Shown here: in pieces, positions 16,543 through 26,015 of the stretch
Layout of the letters: the number at the start of each line of letters is the position of its first letter
Position numbering within the stretch: the stretch's first letter is position 1
Origin: an uncultured Sphingomonadaceae bacterium
Lineage (GTDB): Bacteria; Pseudomonadota; Alphaproteobacteria; Sphingomonadales; Sphingomonadaceae
Length of the DNA: 64,000 nt
Assembly (NCBI GenBank): GCA_937996655.1
Contig: CALKUK010000015.1
Coordinates: 1 to 64,000 of the forward strand
Direction: 5' to 3'
Translations under genes and position numbers: made by a program
The notes under the pieces: model-generated
Told to the model about the DNA's origin: nothing
Databases searched by the model: none
Seen by the model: only the letters and a program-made list of their open reading frames with translations

Positions 16543-17373
16543 ATGGGCCGCGCAAAAGCTGAAACACATATGGCGTCGGTCGATGGCCGTGATGTCTGCG
16601 TGACGCATTGGGATGCGGGCGCGGCCGGAGAGGACGCCCTGCCCGTCCTGTTCTTCAACGGTATCGGCGCCAATGCGGAGCTGATCGCCCCCTTTGCCGA
16701 ACAACTGGGCCGCAATGTCATCACCTTTGACATGCCCGGCATCGGCAATTCCCCGGACCCTGTCTGGCCCTATCGCCCATGGATGATGGCGCGGGTGGCC
16801 GACAAGATTCTCGATGATCTGGGCTATGCCGATATTGATGTCATGGGCATTAGCTGGGGTGGAGCGATGGCGCAGCAATTTGCCGTCCAATATCCCGGAC
16901 GCACCAACCGGCTTGTCCTGATCGCCACAACGGCGGGGATGCTGATGGTTCCCGGAAAATGGTCTGCGCTCAGCAAGATGGCCAACCCACGCCGCTATGT
17001 TGAGCCCGACTATATGCTCAAAAATTTCAATGACTTATACGGCGGACAGAGCAAAGGATCTGAAGCCCATGTCAGCCGGATCAAGGCGCCATCGATGGCC
17101 GGCTATTTCAACCAGCTCTTTGCCATGGTCGGCTGGACGAGCGCGCCGTTCCTACCCTTCCTCCGCCATGAAACCTTGGTGCTGATGGGTGAGGAAGACG
17201 CCATTGTCCGCCCGATCAATGGTCGCATTTTGGAAACGTTGATCCCCAATGCGAAGATGGTGACGATCAAAGATGGCGGGCATTTGTTCCTGATGAGCCA
17301 TGCGGAAGAATGTGTGCCGCTGCTCCAGCGCTTTCTGGACGAAGGCCATGCCGCACAGGCAGAGGCGGCCTAA
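16543..17373 (+). CDS. phaZ: intracellular PHA depolymerase-like alpha/beta hydrolase
   Basis: A protein of 276 residues with an alpha/beta hydrolase fold resembling Pseudomonas-type PhaZ. Features are LFFNGIGANAELI (oxyanion loop), MGISWGGAMAQQFA (nucleophile Ser), RLVLIATTAG, LMGEEDAIVRPIN (acid) and DGGHLFL (His). It would mobilise stored PHA. ATG at 16543 is used; an in-frame TTG at 16525 overlaps the phaC stop and is a real alternative that would couple translation. The synthase-depolymerase pairing is as in mcl-PHA producers. Confidence 0.88.
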   Translation: MGRAKAETHMASVDGRDVCVTHWDAGAAGEDALPVLFFNGIGANAELIAPFAEQLGRNVITFDMPGIGNSPDPVWPYRPWMMARVADKILDDLGYADIDVMGISWGGAMAQQFAVQYPGRTNRLVLIATTAGMLMVPGKWSALSKMANPRRYVEPDYMLKNFNDLYGGQSKGSEAHVSRIKAPSMAGYFNQLFAMVGWTSAPFLPFLRHETLVLMGEEDAIVRPINGRILETLIPNAKMVTIKDGGHLFLMSHAEECVPLLQRFLDEGHAAQAEAA

Positions 17374-17418
17374 CAGGCGCCGCTTGCCAACCCTGCCAAG
17401 CCGGTTTAATTCCGCCCC

Positions 17419-17576
17419 TGTGACAGGTGCTCTGTAGTGGAGCTCAAAAGGGAAGCTGGTGAAAATCCGGCACTGTTCCCGCAACTGTAACCGGCGAGTT
17501 CCTCTCCGACACACCACTGGGCAACCGGGAAGGTGGAGAGGCGCAGCGACCCGGGAGTCAGGAGACCTGCCTGCCA
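17419..17576 (+). promoter_or_regulatory. cobalamin riboswitch
   Basis: The leader holds the standard elements in order: GACAGGTGCTCT (P2 side), AAAAGGGAAGCTGGTGAAA, TCCGGCACTGTTCCCGCAAC (the conserved core), TGTAACCGG, and AGTCAGGAGACCTGCC containing the B12-box sequence. Adenosylcobalamin-type riboswitches of this form reduce expression when the cofactor is abundant. It precedes btuB by about 90 bases, and btuFCD follow. Confidence 0.97.
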
Positions 17577-17666
17577 CAGCAGTCCTTCGGCTGTGCGGGA
17601 AGACGCAGGCGAACGGGGGTGTCCCCGCGTGACGGCAATGGGAGTCGTTATGCGAGGGAGATTGAC

Positions 17667-19541
17667 TTGAAATCCGTATTTTATTGTTCGGCCGCGCTGT
17701 TGGCGTTGGCCTCCACGCCTGCTTTTGCGCAAGACTTGGGCGAGGCGGAAACAATCATCGTCACCGCGACCGGCGCGCCAACGCGGAGTGCCGACACAGG
17801 GCAAGCCATCTCCACGCTTGGACAAAGCGAGATTGAGGCGCGCCAGTCCATCGGCGTCGCGGACCTGCTGGCCACGCAGCCCGGCGTCACCATGTCCCGC
17901 AATGGCGGGCTTGGGGGCTTCTCAGCGATCCGCATCCGCGGCGCGGAAGGTGAACAGACGCTCGCGCTCATTGATGGCGTGAAGGTCAATGACCCCTCCT
18001 CCCCCGGCGGCGGCTTTGACTTTGGCAGCCTGTTGATCGGCAATATCCGACAGATAGAAGTGCTACGCGGGCCAAATTCCGTCCCCTGGGGCAGCGAGGC
18101 GATTGGTGGTGTCGTCAATGTCGTCACCGCAACACCCACAGTCCAGCCGAGCGCACAACTGCGCGGCGAACTGGGGTCGAACGAGGCCCGCAACATCGTC
18201 GGCAATGTGTCCGGTGCGCTTGGCCCCGTGCGTGCGTCGCTTGGCGCGGGCTGGTTCAACGAAGGTGGCATTTCTGCCTATAAGAATGGGACGGAAGCTG
18301 ACGGCCTGCGACAATATGGCGCCAATGGCCGTGTCGAGATTGACCTCACCGATGGCATCGGCCTCGATCTGCGGGGCTTTTACGCCAAGAGCCGGATTGA
18401 ACAGGATGGTTTTCCGCCACCCTTTTTCAGCTTTGCCGACACAGCCGAAGTCACCCGATCCGAGCAGACCATCGGCTATGCGGGACTGCGGGCCGATCTG
18501 GGAGACCTGCACAACCGCGTTGGCCTGACCCTGTCCGACATCAACCGCGACAGCTTTGCACAGCCCGGCGATGCCACACCGCAATTTCTAAACCGGGGCC
18601 GGATAGAGCGCATCGAATATCGTGGCGACTGGCGCGCAAGCGAGGCTCTGCGTGCCGTCTTTGGGGCCGAGCATGAGCGGTCCCGCATCAGCGACGGATT
18701 TTCGGACAACAAGACGCATGTCAGCGGCGGCTATCTTCAGCTGATCGCTCGCCCCCTCTCCCGCGTCACGCTGACCGGCGGCGTCCGCGTGGATGATCAC
18801 GCCACCTTCGGCACGCGCACGACGGTGTCGGCCAACATGGTCTGGCATGCGGGCGGCGGCACGACAATCCGCGCGGCCTATGGCGAGGGGTTCAAGGCGC
18901 CGACCTTGTTCCAGCTCTACAGCTTTTACGGCAATGTCACGCTCAAGCCCGAAAGTGCGCAAAGCTATGATCTGGGGGTTGAGCAGAAGCTGTTGGGGGG
19001 TCGCGTGACCCTGGCCGCGACGCTGTTCCAGCGCGATACGCGCAACCAGATCGACTTCATTTCCTGCTTTGGCCGGACGACTGACCTTTGCGCCAACCGA
19101 CCGGATGGCACCTATGACAATGTCGACAGTACCCGCGCCAAGGGCCTTGAAACATCGATAGAAATGCGCCCCAGTGACACGCTGGGCCTGACCATCAACT
19201 ATACCCTGCTCGACGCCAAAGACCGGACGACCGGTCGCGTTCTCGTGCGTCGCCCACGCCACAATCTGGCGGCGGACTTGGACTGGATGACGCCCTTTGG
19301 CGCGCGCGTCGGTGCGACGCTCCGGCTGGCAAGCGACAGCGCGGATACGGACTTTGAAACCTTCGCCCGGACATCGCTCGATGGCTATGCGCTGGTCGGC
19401 CTGCGAGGCTCTTTGCCCATCGGGGACATGCTGGAACTCTATGGCCGGGTCGAGAACCTGTTCGATGCGCGCTATGAAACGGTGAGTGGTTACGGCGCCT
19501 ATGGCCGCACCGCTTATGTCGGTGTGCGGGCGACCTTCTGA
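17667..19541 (+). CDS. btuB: TonB-dependent cobalamin receptor BtuB
   Basis: A 624-residue outer-membrane receptor. The TTG at 17667 is the likely start: GAGGGAG lies 7 bases upstream and it begins a clean signal peptide (KSVFYCSAALLALASTPAFA). ETIIVTATG after it is the TonB box. The plug domain contains IRIRGAEGEQTLALIDGVKV and IEVLRGPNSVPWGSEAIGG. The C-terminal barrel ends in YVGVRATF, with the terminal Phe expected for Bam insertion. The upstream riboswitch and downstream btuFCD make cobalamin or another corrinoid the substrate. An upstream in-frame GTG at 17619 lacks a signal peptide at its N-terminus. Confidence 0.95.
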   Translation: MKSVFYCSAALLALASTPAFAQDLGEAETIIVTATGAPTRSADTGQAISTLGQSEIEARQSIGVADLLATQPGVTMSRNGGLGGFSAIRIRGAEGEQTLALIDGVKVNDPSSPGGGFDFGSLLIGNIRQIEVLRGPNSVPWGSEAIGGVVNVVTATPTVQPSAQLRGELGSNEARNIVGNVSGALGPVRASLGAGWFNEGGISAYKNGTEADGLRQYGANGRVEIDLTDGIGLDLRGFYAKSRIEQDGFPPPFFSFADTAEVTRSEQTIGYAGLRADLGDLHNRVGLTLSDINRDSFAQPGDATPQFLNRGRIERIEYRGDWRASEALRAVFGAEHERSRISDGFSDNKTHVSGGYLQLIARPLSRVTLTGGVRVDDHATFGTRTTVSANMVWHAGGGTTIRAAYGEGFKAPTLFQLYSFYGNVTLKPESAQSYDLGVEQKLLGGRVTLAATLFQRDTRNQIDFISCFGRTTDLCANRPDGTYDNVDSTRAKGLETSIEMRPSDTLGLTINYTLLDAKDRTTGRVLVRRPRHNLAADLDWMTPFGARVGATLRLASDSADTDFETFARTSLDGYALVGLRGSLPIGDMLELYGRVENLFDARYETVSGYGAYGRTAYVGVRATF

Positions 19542-20341
19542 TGCGCGCGCTTTGGCCTGCTCTGTTGTGTCTCGCCGGCTGCAGCGGCGGGCCGGAGGTT
19601 GCGCCCGGGGGGATTGTGTCGAACAACCCTTGCATTGACGCGATCCTCGCAGATGTCGCACCGAACAGCGTGGCGGCGGTCAGCAGTTGGTCGCAGAACG
19701 CCGAAAGCGCCTCTGCGCCGCTCAAATGGGCACGCGCCCACCCCGCGCTGGGCGTGACGGCGGAAGAAATCATAGCGGCCAAGCCCCGTCTGCTGCTCAC
19801 CGGCAATCTGGCGAGCAGCGGCACCAATGCAGCGCTGACAAAAGCAGGCATCCCGATGAAGACGTTCGGCGTGCCGGCAACGGTTGAGGACAGCGTCAAT
19901 CAGGTGCAGGCCATTGCCACCTCCGTTGGCCAAGCCGAGGCGGGCCAGCGCCTTGCCGCCGCGATTGCTCGCGCTGCCAAGCCAGCGTCCATCCCGCCCA
20001 AGCACAGCGCCATCATCTGGCAGACCGGCGGCTTTGTGGCAGGCAAAGGGACGTTGCAGGATGAACTCCTTGCCCGCGCGGGCTTTGTGAATGCGAGCCG
20101 TCGCTATGGCCTCCAGCAATGGGATGTCCTGCCGCTCGAAACCTTGGTGCGGCGTCCGCCCGACATCATCTTCATGCCAACCACAGCCAAGGGGGACGAT
20201 GCCCGCGCTTTGGCGGCACGGCAGCGGATTTTGCGGCATCTTGAAGGACGGACGCGCATTGTGTCCTTTCCGGACAAGCTGCTCTTCTGCGGCGGTCCGA
20301 CCATCATTGAGGCGATGCGCGTGCTAAGGTCTGCTTCATGA
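19541..20341 (+). CDS. btuF: corrinoid ABC transporter substrate-binding lipoprotein
   Basis: A 266-residue periplasmic binding protein of the BtuF/FhuD class. The lipobox LAGC puts the acylated Cys at residue 14. The binding-protein domain follows: SNNPCIDAILADVAP, EEIIAAKPRLLL, a long connecting helix around EDSVNQVQAIATSV and RPPDIIFMP. It hands corrinoid from BtuB to BtuC in the periplasm. It begins on the last base of btuB and overlaps btuC by 4 bases, so the operon is translationally tight. Confidence 0.9.
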   Translation: MRALWPALLCLAGCSGGPEVAPGGIVSNNPCIDAILADVAPNSVAAVSSWSQNAESASAPLKWARAHPALGVTAEEIIAAKPRLLLTGNLASSGTNAALTKAGIPMKTFGVPATVEDSVNQVQAIATSVGQAEAGQRLAAAIARAAKPASIPPKHSAIIWQTGGFVAGKGTLQDELLARAGFVNASRRYGLQQWDVLPLETLVRRPPDIIFMPTTAKGDDARALAARQRILRHLEGRTRIVSFPDKLLFCGGPTIIEAMRVLRSAS

Positions 20342-21294
20342 GACGATCAACCCTTCTCCTCATCGCCCTGCTCGGCCTCGCCTTTGCCTGCTCGCTTGCG
20401 GCGGGCAAGGTCTGGATTGGCCCGGCGGATTGGTTTTCGGATAACGCTAATGGCTGGATCATGGCGGAACTGCGGCTGCCCCGCGCCATCCTCGGTGCCT
20501 GTGTTGGCGCAGTGCTCGGCCTGTCGGGGGCTGTCCTGCAAGGCTATCTGCGCAATCCGCTCGCCGACCCGACGGTGGTGGGCGTGTCGTCGAGCGCGGC
20601 TTTGGGCGGTGTCATTGCCATCCTGCTCGGCGTGAGCGGCCTTGCCATGTTCGGCTTTGCGATGGCGGGGGCTGCGATCAGCGTGGCGTTGCTCGTGGCA
20701 CTCGCCGGACGAAGCGGTGGGCCTTTGGGCTTCATTCTGGCGGGCATGGTGCTGGCGACGCTCTCCGGCTCCCTGACCGCGCTGCTGATCAGCATGGCCC
20801 CGAACCCCTTTGCGACCAGTGAGATCGTCGCCTGGCTGATGGGCGCGCTAACCGACCGGACGATGGATGATGTGATCCGCGCTTTGCCCTTCATGGCACT
20901 GGGCAGTGTGATCCTCCTCCTGACCGCGCGGTCCCTTGATGCCCTCACCTTGGGAGAAGACGCCGCCCGTTCCATGGGCGTTGATCCGGACCGACTGCGC
21001 TGGCAGATCGCGCTGGGTACGGGCCTTGCGGTCGGGGCTTCGGTCGCCGTGACCGGCGTTGTCGGCTTTGTCGGGCTGATCGTTCCCCATTTCATCCGCC
21101 GAATGGTGGGGGAGCGTCCGGCCGCGACACTCATCCCCTCCGCCCTTGGTGGCGCGATCCTGACGCTCACCGCAGACAGCGCGGTGCGCCTCCTCCCCGG
21201 CCCGGGCGAAGTCCGGCTCGGCATCGCCATGGCGGCCATCGGCGCGCCCTTCTTCTTCCTGCTGCTCGCCCGCATGCGGAGGGAACCGGCATGA
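20338..21294 (+). CDS. btuC: corrinoid ABC transporter permease
   Basis: A 318-residue FecCD-family permease with about nine to ten hydrophobic helices. Family motifs are LRLPRAILGACVGAVLGLSG near the start, LQGYLRNPLADPTVVGVSSS, GEDAARSMGVDP (ATPase-coupling region) and GVVGFVGLIVPHFIRRMVG. It forms the inner-membrane channel with BtuD. ATGA overlaps join it to btuF upstream and btuD downstream. Confidence 0.95.
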   Translation: MRRSTLLLIALLGLAFACSLAAGKVWIGPADWFSDNANGWIMAELRLPRAILGACVGAVLGLSGAVLQGYLRNPLADPTVVGVSSSAALGGVIAILLGVSGLAMFGFAMAGAAISVALLVALAGRSGGPLGFILAGMVLATLSGSLTALLISMAPNPFATSEIVAWLMGALTDRTMDDVIRALPFMALGSVILLLTARSLDALTLGEDAARSMGVDPDRLRWQIALGTGLAVGASVAVTGVVGFVGLIVPHFIRRMVGERPAATLIPSALGGAILTLTADSAVRLLPGPGEVRLGIAMAAIGAPFFFLLLARMRREPA

Positions 21295-22049
21295 TCGGGA
21301 TCGAGGCTCTGTCCGTCACGCTCGGCAAGCGACAAGTGGTCGAGACGCTCTCGCTGTCCCTTCAGCGTGGTCGCGTCACGGCAATCCTCGGCGCGAATGG
21401 GGCGGGAAAGACGAGCCTGCTGCGCGCCGTTGCCGGGCTGGTCCCGCCTTCGGCCGGGAGCATTGCTATCGACGGCACACCCATCGCTGCCCTCTCTTTG
21501 CCGGAGCGCGCACGGCGGCTGGGCTATCTGCCGCAAAACGGCCAGCCGGCCTGGGCGCTGACCGTGCACGAACTGGTGGCGCTGGGCCGCCTGCCGCACC
21601 GTTCCCCCTTTGCGGTGCTCTCCCCCTTGGATGAGGCCGCGATCCAAGCAGCCATGGCGCAGACCGATGTGGCGCATCTCGCTGCGCGCACCATCGACAC
21701 GCTTTCGGGTGGAGAGAAAGCCCGTGCCAAATTTGCCCGCGTGCTGGCGGCCGAGACCGACTGGATTTTGGCCGATGAACCGCTCGCCAGCCTAGACCCG
21801 CCGCACCAGCAGGACGTGCTGCGCCTGATGCGGGCGGCGGCAGATGCGGGAAAGGGCGTTTTGGTCGTCCTCCACCAGTTGGACGCTGCTGCGCGCGTTG
21901 CCGATGATGTCCTCATCCTGAAGCAGGGCCGCGCCGTCGCGTTCGGGCCGTGTGCCGAGGTGTTGACCTCCACCACGCTGGAGGCCGCGTTCGATATGGC
22001 GATGGACGTCATCACCCACCAGGGGCGCGTCGCCATCCTGCCGCGTTAG
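21291..22049 (+). CDS. btuD: corrinoid ABC transporter ATP-binding protein
   Basis: A 252-residue ABC ATPase. Walker A is GANGAGKTSL, the signature LSGGEKARAKFARVLA, Walker B WILADEPLASLDP, and the switch His is in VLVVLHQLD. It powers corrinoid import with BtuC. It starts within the btuC stop (ATGA) and is the last gene of the riboswitch-led operon. Strictly by sequence, iron-siderophore transport is possible, but the riboswitch argues for corrinoids. Confidence 0.93.
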   Translation: MIGIEALSVTLGKRQVVETLSLSLQRGRVTAILGANGAGKTSLLRAVAGLVPPSAGSIAIDGTPIAALSLPERARRLGYLPQNGQPAWALTVHELVALGRLPHRSPFAVLSPLDEAAIQAAMAQTDVAHLAARTIDTLSGGEKARAKFARVLAAETDWILADEPLASLDPPHQQDVLRLMRAAADAGKGVLVVLHQLDAAARVADDVLILKQGRAVAFGPCAEVLTSTTLEAAFDMAMDVITHQGRVAILPR

Positions 22050-22098
22050 GTGCACGCCCATCTTGCCCACAAAGGCCCCGCCCCTTAGGAGGCTGGCC

Positions 22099-23538
22099 AT
22101 GACTGACGCCGTGCCCCTAAAGCTGTTCAACAGCCTGACCCGCCAGCTGGAAGAGTTCCAGCCCGTCCACCCCGGCGAAGCACGCGTCTACACCTGCGGA
22201 CCGACGGTTTATAACTATCCGCATATCGGCAACATGCGCGCTTATGTGTTTGCCGACACGCTGGGCCGCGTGCTGAGTTACAAGGGCTACAAACTCACCC
22301 ACGTCATCAACATCACCGATGTCGGCCATCTGACCGACGACGCCGATGCGGGCGAGGACAAGATGGAACGGATGGCCGCGGAAAAGGCGCAGTCCATCTG
22401 GGACATCGCGAAACACTATACCGAAGCCTATTGGGCGGACATCAAGGCGCTCAACATTCGCCAGCCCGCCAAATGGTCCATCGCCACCGACTATGTGCCG
22501 CAGATGATCGAATTCGCGAAGAGCATAGCGGACAAGCACTGCTATGAACTGGACAGCGGGCTCTATTTCGACACCTCCACCGTGGCCAATTACGGCGCGC
22601 TTGCCCGTGCGCAAACCGAGGATGGCGAAGGCCGCATCGAAGCCGTTGAAGGCAAGCGACACGCGGCAGACTTCGCGATCTGGCGCAAGACGCCTGCCGG
22701 TGAAAAGCGGCAGATGGAATGGGACAGCCCCTGGGGCAAAGGCGCGCCGGGCTGGCACCTAGAATGCTCGGTGATGTCCGGCGATCTCCTCGGCTTTCCG
22801 TTCGACATCCACACCGGTGGCATCGACCACCGCGAAATCCACCACCCCAATGAAATCGCGCAGAACCAGGCGTTCTGCCATTCAGACCATAGCGGCGCAC
22901 GCTTCTGGATGCACAACAACTTCCTCGTCGAACGCTCTGGAAAGATGTCAAAATCCTCTGGAGAGTTTCTGCGTGTCCAGCTGCTGATCGACAAAGGTTT
23001 CCACCCGCTCGCCTATCGCCTGATGTGCCTGCAGGCCCATTACCGCAGTGAGCTGGAGTTCAGCTGGGAAGGATTGCAAGCCGCCCTGACGCGACTGAAG
23101 CGGATGGTGATGGGTGTGGCCAATGTCCGCTCCACCCCAATCGCCGACACAATCGATCACCCCAAATTAACCGAGTTGCTCGGTCGGTTTGATGCGGCGG
23201 TCTCGGAAGATCTGAACACCGCCGTTGCCCTCACCTGTCTTGATGAGGCGATTGCGATGAAGAAGGTGGACATGGCCCAGAAGCACGCAACCATCGCCCT
23301 TATGGATGATGTGTTGGGGCTGGGCCTTCTGACAATGGAACGGGCAGACCTTCGCGTGAGACCAAAGTACGCGACGACAACTGAAGCAGACATCGAAGAC
23401 GCCCTCACCCGCCGCAAGGACGCCCGCGCCAACAAGGATTTCGCGACGTCCGATTCCTTGCGTGACCACCTCATCGCCCAAGGCGTAGAAGTGATGGACG
23501 GCGATCCCTTGGGATGGGATTGGAAACTCGAAATCTAA
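22099..23538 (+). CDS. cysS: cysteinyl-tRNA synthetase
   Basis: A 479-residue class I synthetase that charges tRNA-Cys. The zinc and adenylate region is VYTCGPTVYNYPHIGNMR (HIGH motif as HIGN), the catalytic loop is KMSKSSGEF, and the zinc-site strands include HLECSVMSGDLLG and IHTGGIDHREIHHPNE. The start at 22099 has TTAGGAGG 7 bases upstream. Length is normal. It lies 49 bases after btuD on the same strand and may have its own promoter. Confidence 0.98.
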   Translation: MTDAVPLKLFNSLTRQLEEFQPVHPGEARVYTCGPTVYNYPHIGNMRAYVFADTLGRVLSYKGYKLTHVINITDVGHLTDDADAGEDKMERMAAEKAQSIWDIAKHYTEAYWADIKALNIRQPAKWSIATDYVPQMIEFAKSIADKHCYELDSGLYFDTSTVANYGALARAQTEDGEGRIEAVEGKRHAADFAIWRKTPAGEKRQMEWDSPWGKGAPGWHLECSVMSGDLLGFPFDIHTGGIDHREIHHPNEIAQNQAFCHSDHSGARFWMHNNFLVERSGKMSKSSGEFLRVQLLIDKGFHPLAYRLMCLQAHYRSELEFSWEGLQAALTRLKRMVMGVANVRSTPIADTIDHPKLTELLGRFDAAVSEDLNTAVALTCLDEAIAMKKVDMAQKHATIALMDDVLGLGLLTMERADLRVRPKYATTTEADIEDALTRRKDARANKDFATSDSLRDHLIAQGVEVMDGDPLGWDWKLEI

Positions 23539-23573
23539 CCCGTCGAATCAACGGCAAAACCCGGAGAGTTGCA

Positions 23574-24512
23574 TTGACCAAAGTCGTCCTGACATCACTG
23601 CTCAAGCCCATGATCACGCCGCTTCTGCCCGACTGGGTGGATGCGCGCTTCTACGCTTCGGTGGAGGAAATGCATGCGCTCGCGCCGGAGGCAGAGATTG
23701 GCTGGTTCGATATGGATTATACGCCGCCGATGGTCGAAGCGATCCGGCTGGCGGAGAAGCTGAAATGGCTGAACTCCATCTATGCGGGGCTGGACCATCT
23801 GCCGCTTGATCTCCTTAAGCAGCGGGGCGTGCAGATCACCAACGGTGCGGGCATCAACGCGATCACCATCGCCGAATATGTTGTGATGGGCATGCTCACC
23901 ATGGCCAAAGGCTATCGCGAGGTCGTGCGCGCGCAGGAACGGCACGAATGGCTTTTGGAAAGCCCGGGTAAGGTTGAGCTTTATGGATCAAAGGCCTTGC
24001 TGCTGGGCTATGGCGCCATCGGCTCGCTGGTTGAGGAACGGCTGAAGGCGTTCAACGTCGATGTCACCGTCGTGCGCCGGTCCCCCAGCCCGAACACGCT
24101 TGGGCCTGACGCCTGGCGCGCACGACTGGGGGAGTTTGACTGGATCCTCCTCGCTGTGCCTGCAACGCCGGAGACAGACGGCATGATCGGCGCAGCCGAA
24201 CTTGCCGCCATGAAGCCGACGGCCCGCATCGTGAATGTGGCGCGGGGGTCGGTCATTGATCAGGCCGCACTCACCACCGCGCTGACCGAAAAGAAGATCG
24301 CCGAAGCGTTTCTCGATGTGACCGAGCCGGAGCCGCTGCCGGCCGAAGATCCGCTCTGGACGCTCGATAATGCGCATGTCACCATGCATTTGTCTGGCCG
24401 TGCGCAGGACAAGATGTTTGCGCGGGCGGTGGAACGGTTCCTCCAGAACCTCCATCGCTATCACGCCGGCCAGCGGCTTGAGCCGTTGGTCGATCTCGAC
24501 CGGGGATATTGA
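23574..24512 (+). CDS. NAD-dependent D-2-hydroxyacid dehydrogenase family protein
   Basis: A protein of 312 residues. The nucleotide-binding motif is LLLGYGAIGSLVEERL; the catalytic Arg is in VNVARGSVID, the Glu in DVTEPEPLPAEDPLW and the His in VTMHLSGRAQ. It would reduce 2-keto acids or oxidise D-2-hydroxyacids; the substrate is not predictable. The likely start is TTG at 23574, with CGGAGAG just upstream; an ATG inside cysS is in frame but has no ribosome site. It is linked to the following NTF2-like gene. Confidence 0.87.
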   Translation: MTKVVLTSLLKPMITPLLPDWVDARFYASVEEMHALAPEAEIGWFDMDYTPPMVEAIRLAEKLKWLNSIYAGLDHLPLDLLKQRGVQITNGAGINAITIAEYVVMGMLTMAKGYREVVRAQERHEWLLESPGKVELYGSKALLLGYGAIGSLVEERLKAFNVDVTVVRRSPSPNTLGPDAWRARLGEFDWILLAVPATPETDGMIGAAELAAMKPTARIVNVARGSVIDQAALTTALTEKKIAEAFLDVTEPEPLPAEDPLWTLDNAHVTMHLSGRAQDKMFARAVERFLQNLHRYHAGQRLEPLVDLDRGY

Positions 24513-24514
24513 AA

Positions 24515-24913
24515 ATGACGCCAGCCGAAATGTCGAAGAAATGGCACGCGGTGGCCTTGTCCAGCGATGAAAAAGCGCTGGGGGCGCTGCTGCATGACGA
24601 CGCCGTGTTTGAAAGCCCGGTGGTGCACACGCCGCAACGGGGCAAGCCCATCACCCTTAAATATCTGGCCAGCGCGGGCATGGTGTTTGGCGACACCGGC
24701 TTTCACTATGTCGGCGAATGGGAAGGCAAGAACAGCCTGATCCTGGAATTCAACGCCGAAATTGACGGCGTCAAGGTGGATGGCATCGACATGATCACCT
24801 GGGATGAGGACGGCCTCATCACCAATTTCAAAGTCATGGTCCGGCCCCTAAAGGCGGTGAACATGCTCCATCAGAAGATGGGTGAGATGCTGCAAAAGGC
24901 CAAGTCTGCCTGA
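24515..24913 (+). CDS. NTF2/SnoaL-like protein
   Basis: A 132-residue protein beginning MTPAEMSKKWHAVALSSDEK. The pattern of an N-terminal helix pair followed by long curved strands (GALLHDDAVFESPV, SLILEFNAEIDGVKVDGIDM, GLITNFKVMVRPLKAV) is that of the cone-shaped NTF2-like fold. Members include ketosteroid isomerases and polyketide cyclases, and many have no known activity. It begins 2 bases after the dehydrogenase stop and probably shares its transcript. Confidence 0.8.
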   Translation: MTPAEMSKKWHAVALSSDEKALGALLHDDAVFESPVVHTPQRGKPITLKYLASAGMVFGDTGFHYVGEWEGKNSLILEFNAEIDGVKVDGIDMITWDEDGLITNFKVMVRPLKAVNMLHQKMGEMLQKAKSA

Positions 24914-24951
24914 GTGCTGACAGCGACCGCCTGACCCGCTAGGGACGCCCG

Positions 24952-25947
24952 ATGCGTGAAGCCCCCTTGCCCGCCGCCGCCATTGAGCTGCTCGATCTAT
25001 TAGACGCGCCGTCGCTGTTGCTGCGGGATGGGCGCATCGGGCATGCCAACCCGCCTGCGGTGTCCCTGTTCGGCGCGCATGTGCAGGGGCAAGACGTGCG
25101 TTTGGCCCTGCGTCATCCGGACGTGCTGGCGCTGATCACATCCGGCCGCAACGGGTCCGTCAAGGTCAACGGCCTGTCGACCTCTGGCAGTATTTGGGAA
25201 GTCCAGTGCCACGCGCTGTCGGACGGCCAACAACTGCTGATGCTCACCGATCTTTCGGTACAGGCCAGTGTCGCCCGGGCCCATGCCGACTTTGTCGCCA
25301 ATGCCAGCCATGAACTGCGCACGCCTTTGGCTGCCATCCTTGGCTATGTCGAAACGCTGATGGACCCCAAAGCTGGCGACGATCCGGCGACGCGCAACCG
25401 GTTCCTTGGCATCATCGGCAAAGAGGCCCAGCGGATGCAGGGGCTGGTTGAAGATTTGATGTCCCTCTCCCGCATTGAGGCGGTCAAGCATCAGCAACCG
25501 AGCGAGAAGGTCGATCTGGTCGCCATTGCACGCCTGTGCGTTGGCGAAGTGGCCGAGCAGGACCGGGTGTCCTTTTCAACCAATGTCGAAACCGCGACGA
25601 TGCTGGGCGATCAGGGACAATTGGCGCAGGTGTTGCGCAACCTTATTGAAAACGCGTTCAAATATGGGTCAGCGGAGGGCCATATCCGGGTGACGCTGGA
25701 GCAGGGGCAGACCGGCTGGATCAACGTTTCCGTCGCGGATGAAGGTGAAGGCATCGCGCCGGAACACCTGCCGCGGCTGACGGAGCGCTTTTACCGTGCG
25801 GATGCCGCACGATCCCGTCAGGCAGGCGGCACCGGCCTTGGCCTCTCGATCGTCAAACATATCGTCGAGCGACACCGGGGGCGGTTCGATATCGTCAGCC
25901 GCGTCGGCCACGGGACGACAGCCACGTGCATTTTCCCACCTGCTTGA
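24952..25947 (+). CDS. phoR: phosphate-regulon sensor kinase PhoR, no membrane anchor visible
   Basis: A 331-residue histidine kinase. Residues 1-100 form a PAS-like domain (LLDAPSLLLRDGRIGHANPP). HisKA follows with His120 in ANASHELRTPLAAILGYVET, then HATPase with NLIENAFKYGS, VADEGEGIAPEHLPRLTERF and GGTGLGLSIVKHIVERH. Unlike E. coli PhoR there is no transmembrane helix at the N-terminus, so the kinase seems cytosolic or peripherally bound. It lies upstream of pstSCAB-phoU-phoB, which supports PhoR identity and control of PhoB phosphorylation. Confidence 0.9.
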   Translation: MREAPLPAAAIELLDLLDAPSLLLRDGRIGHANPPAVSLFGAHVQGQDVRLALRHPDVLALITSGRNGSVKVNGLSTSGSIWEVQCHALSDGQQLLMLTDLSVQASVARAHADFVANASHELRTPLAAILGYVETLMDPKAGDDPATRNRFLGIIGKEAQRMQGLVEDLMSLSRIEAVKHQQPSEKVDLVAIARLCVGEVAEQDRVSFSTNVETATMLGDQGQLAQVLRNLIENAFKYGSAEGHIRVTLEQGQTGWINVSVADEGEGIAPEHLPRLTERFYRADAARSRQAGGTGLGLSIVKHIVERHRGRFDIVSRVGHGTTATCIFPPA

Positions 25948-25951
25948 AGCG

Positions 25952-25984
25952 TTGTCACAATACCGTCAATCAACTGACATATTG
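25952..25984 (+). promoter_or_regulatory. Pho box (three 11-bp direct repeats)
   Basis: TTGTCACAATA, CCGTCAATCAA and CTGACATATTG follow one another without gaps just after the phoR stop and 31 bases before pstS. The 11-bp spacing and TGTCA-type heads match PhoB binding sites. It should place pstS and the following genes under PhoB activation during phosphate starvation. Confidence 0.75.
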
Positions 25985-26015
25985 CGACAACGACTCGAAA
26001 AGGAGACTACTTCCC

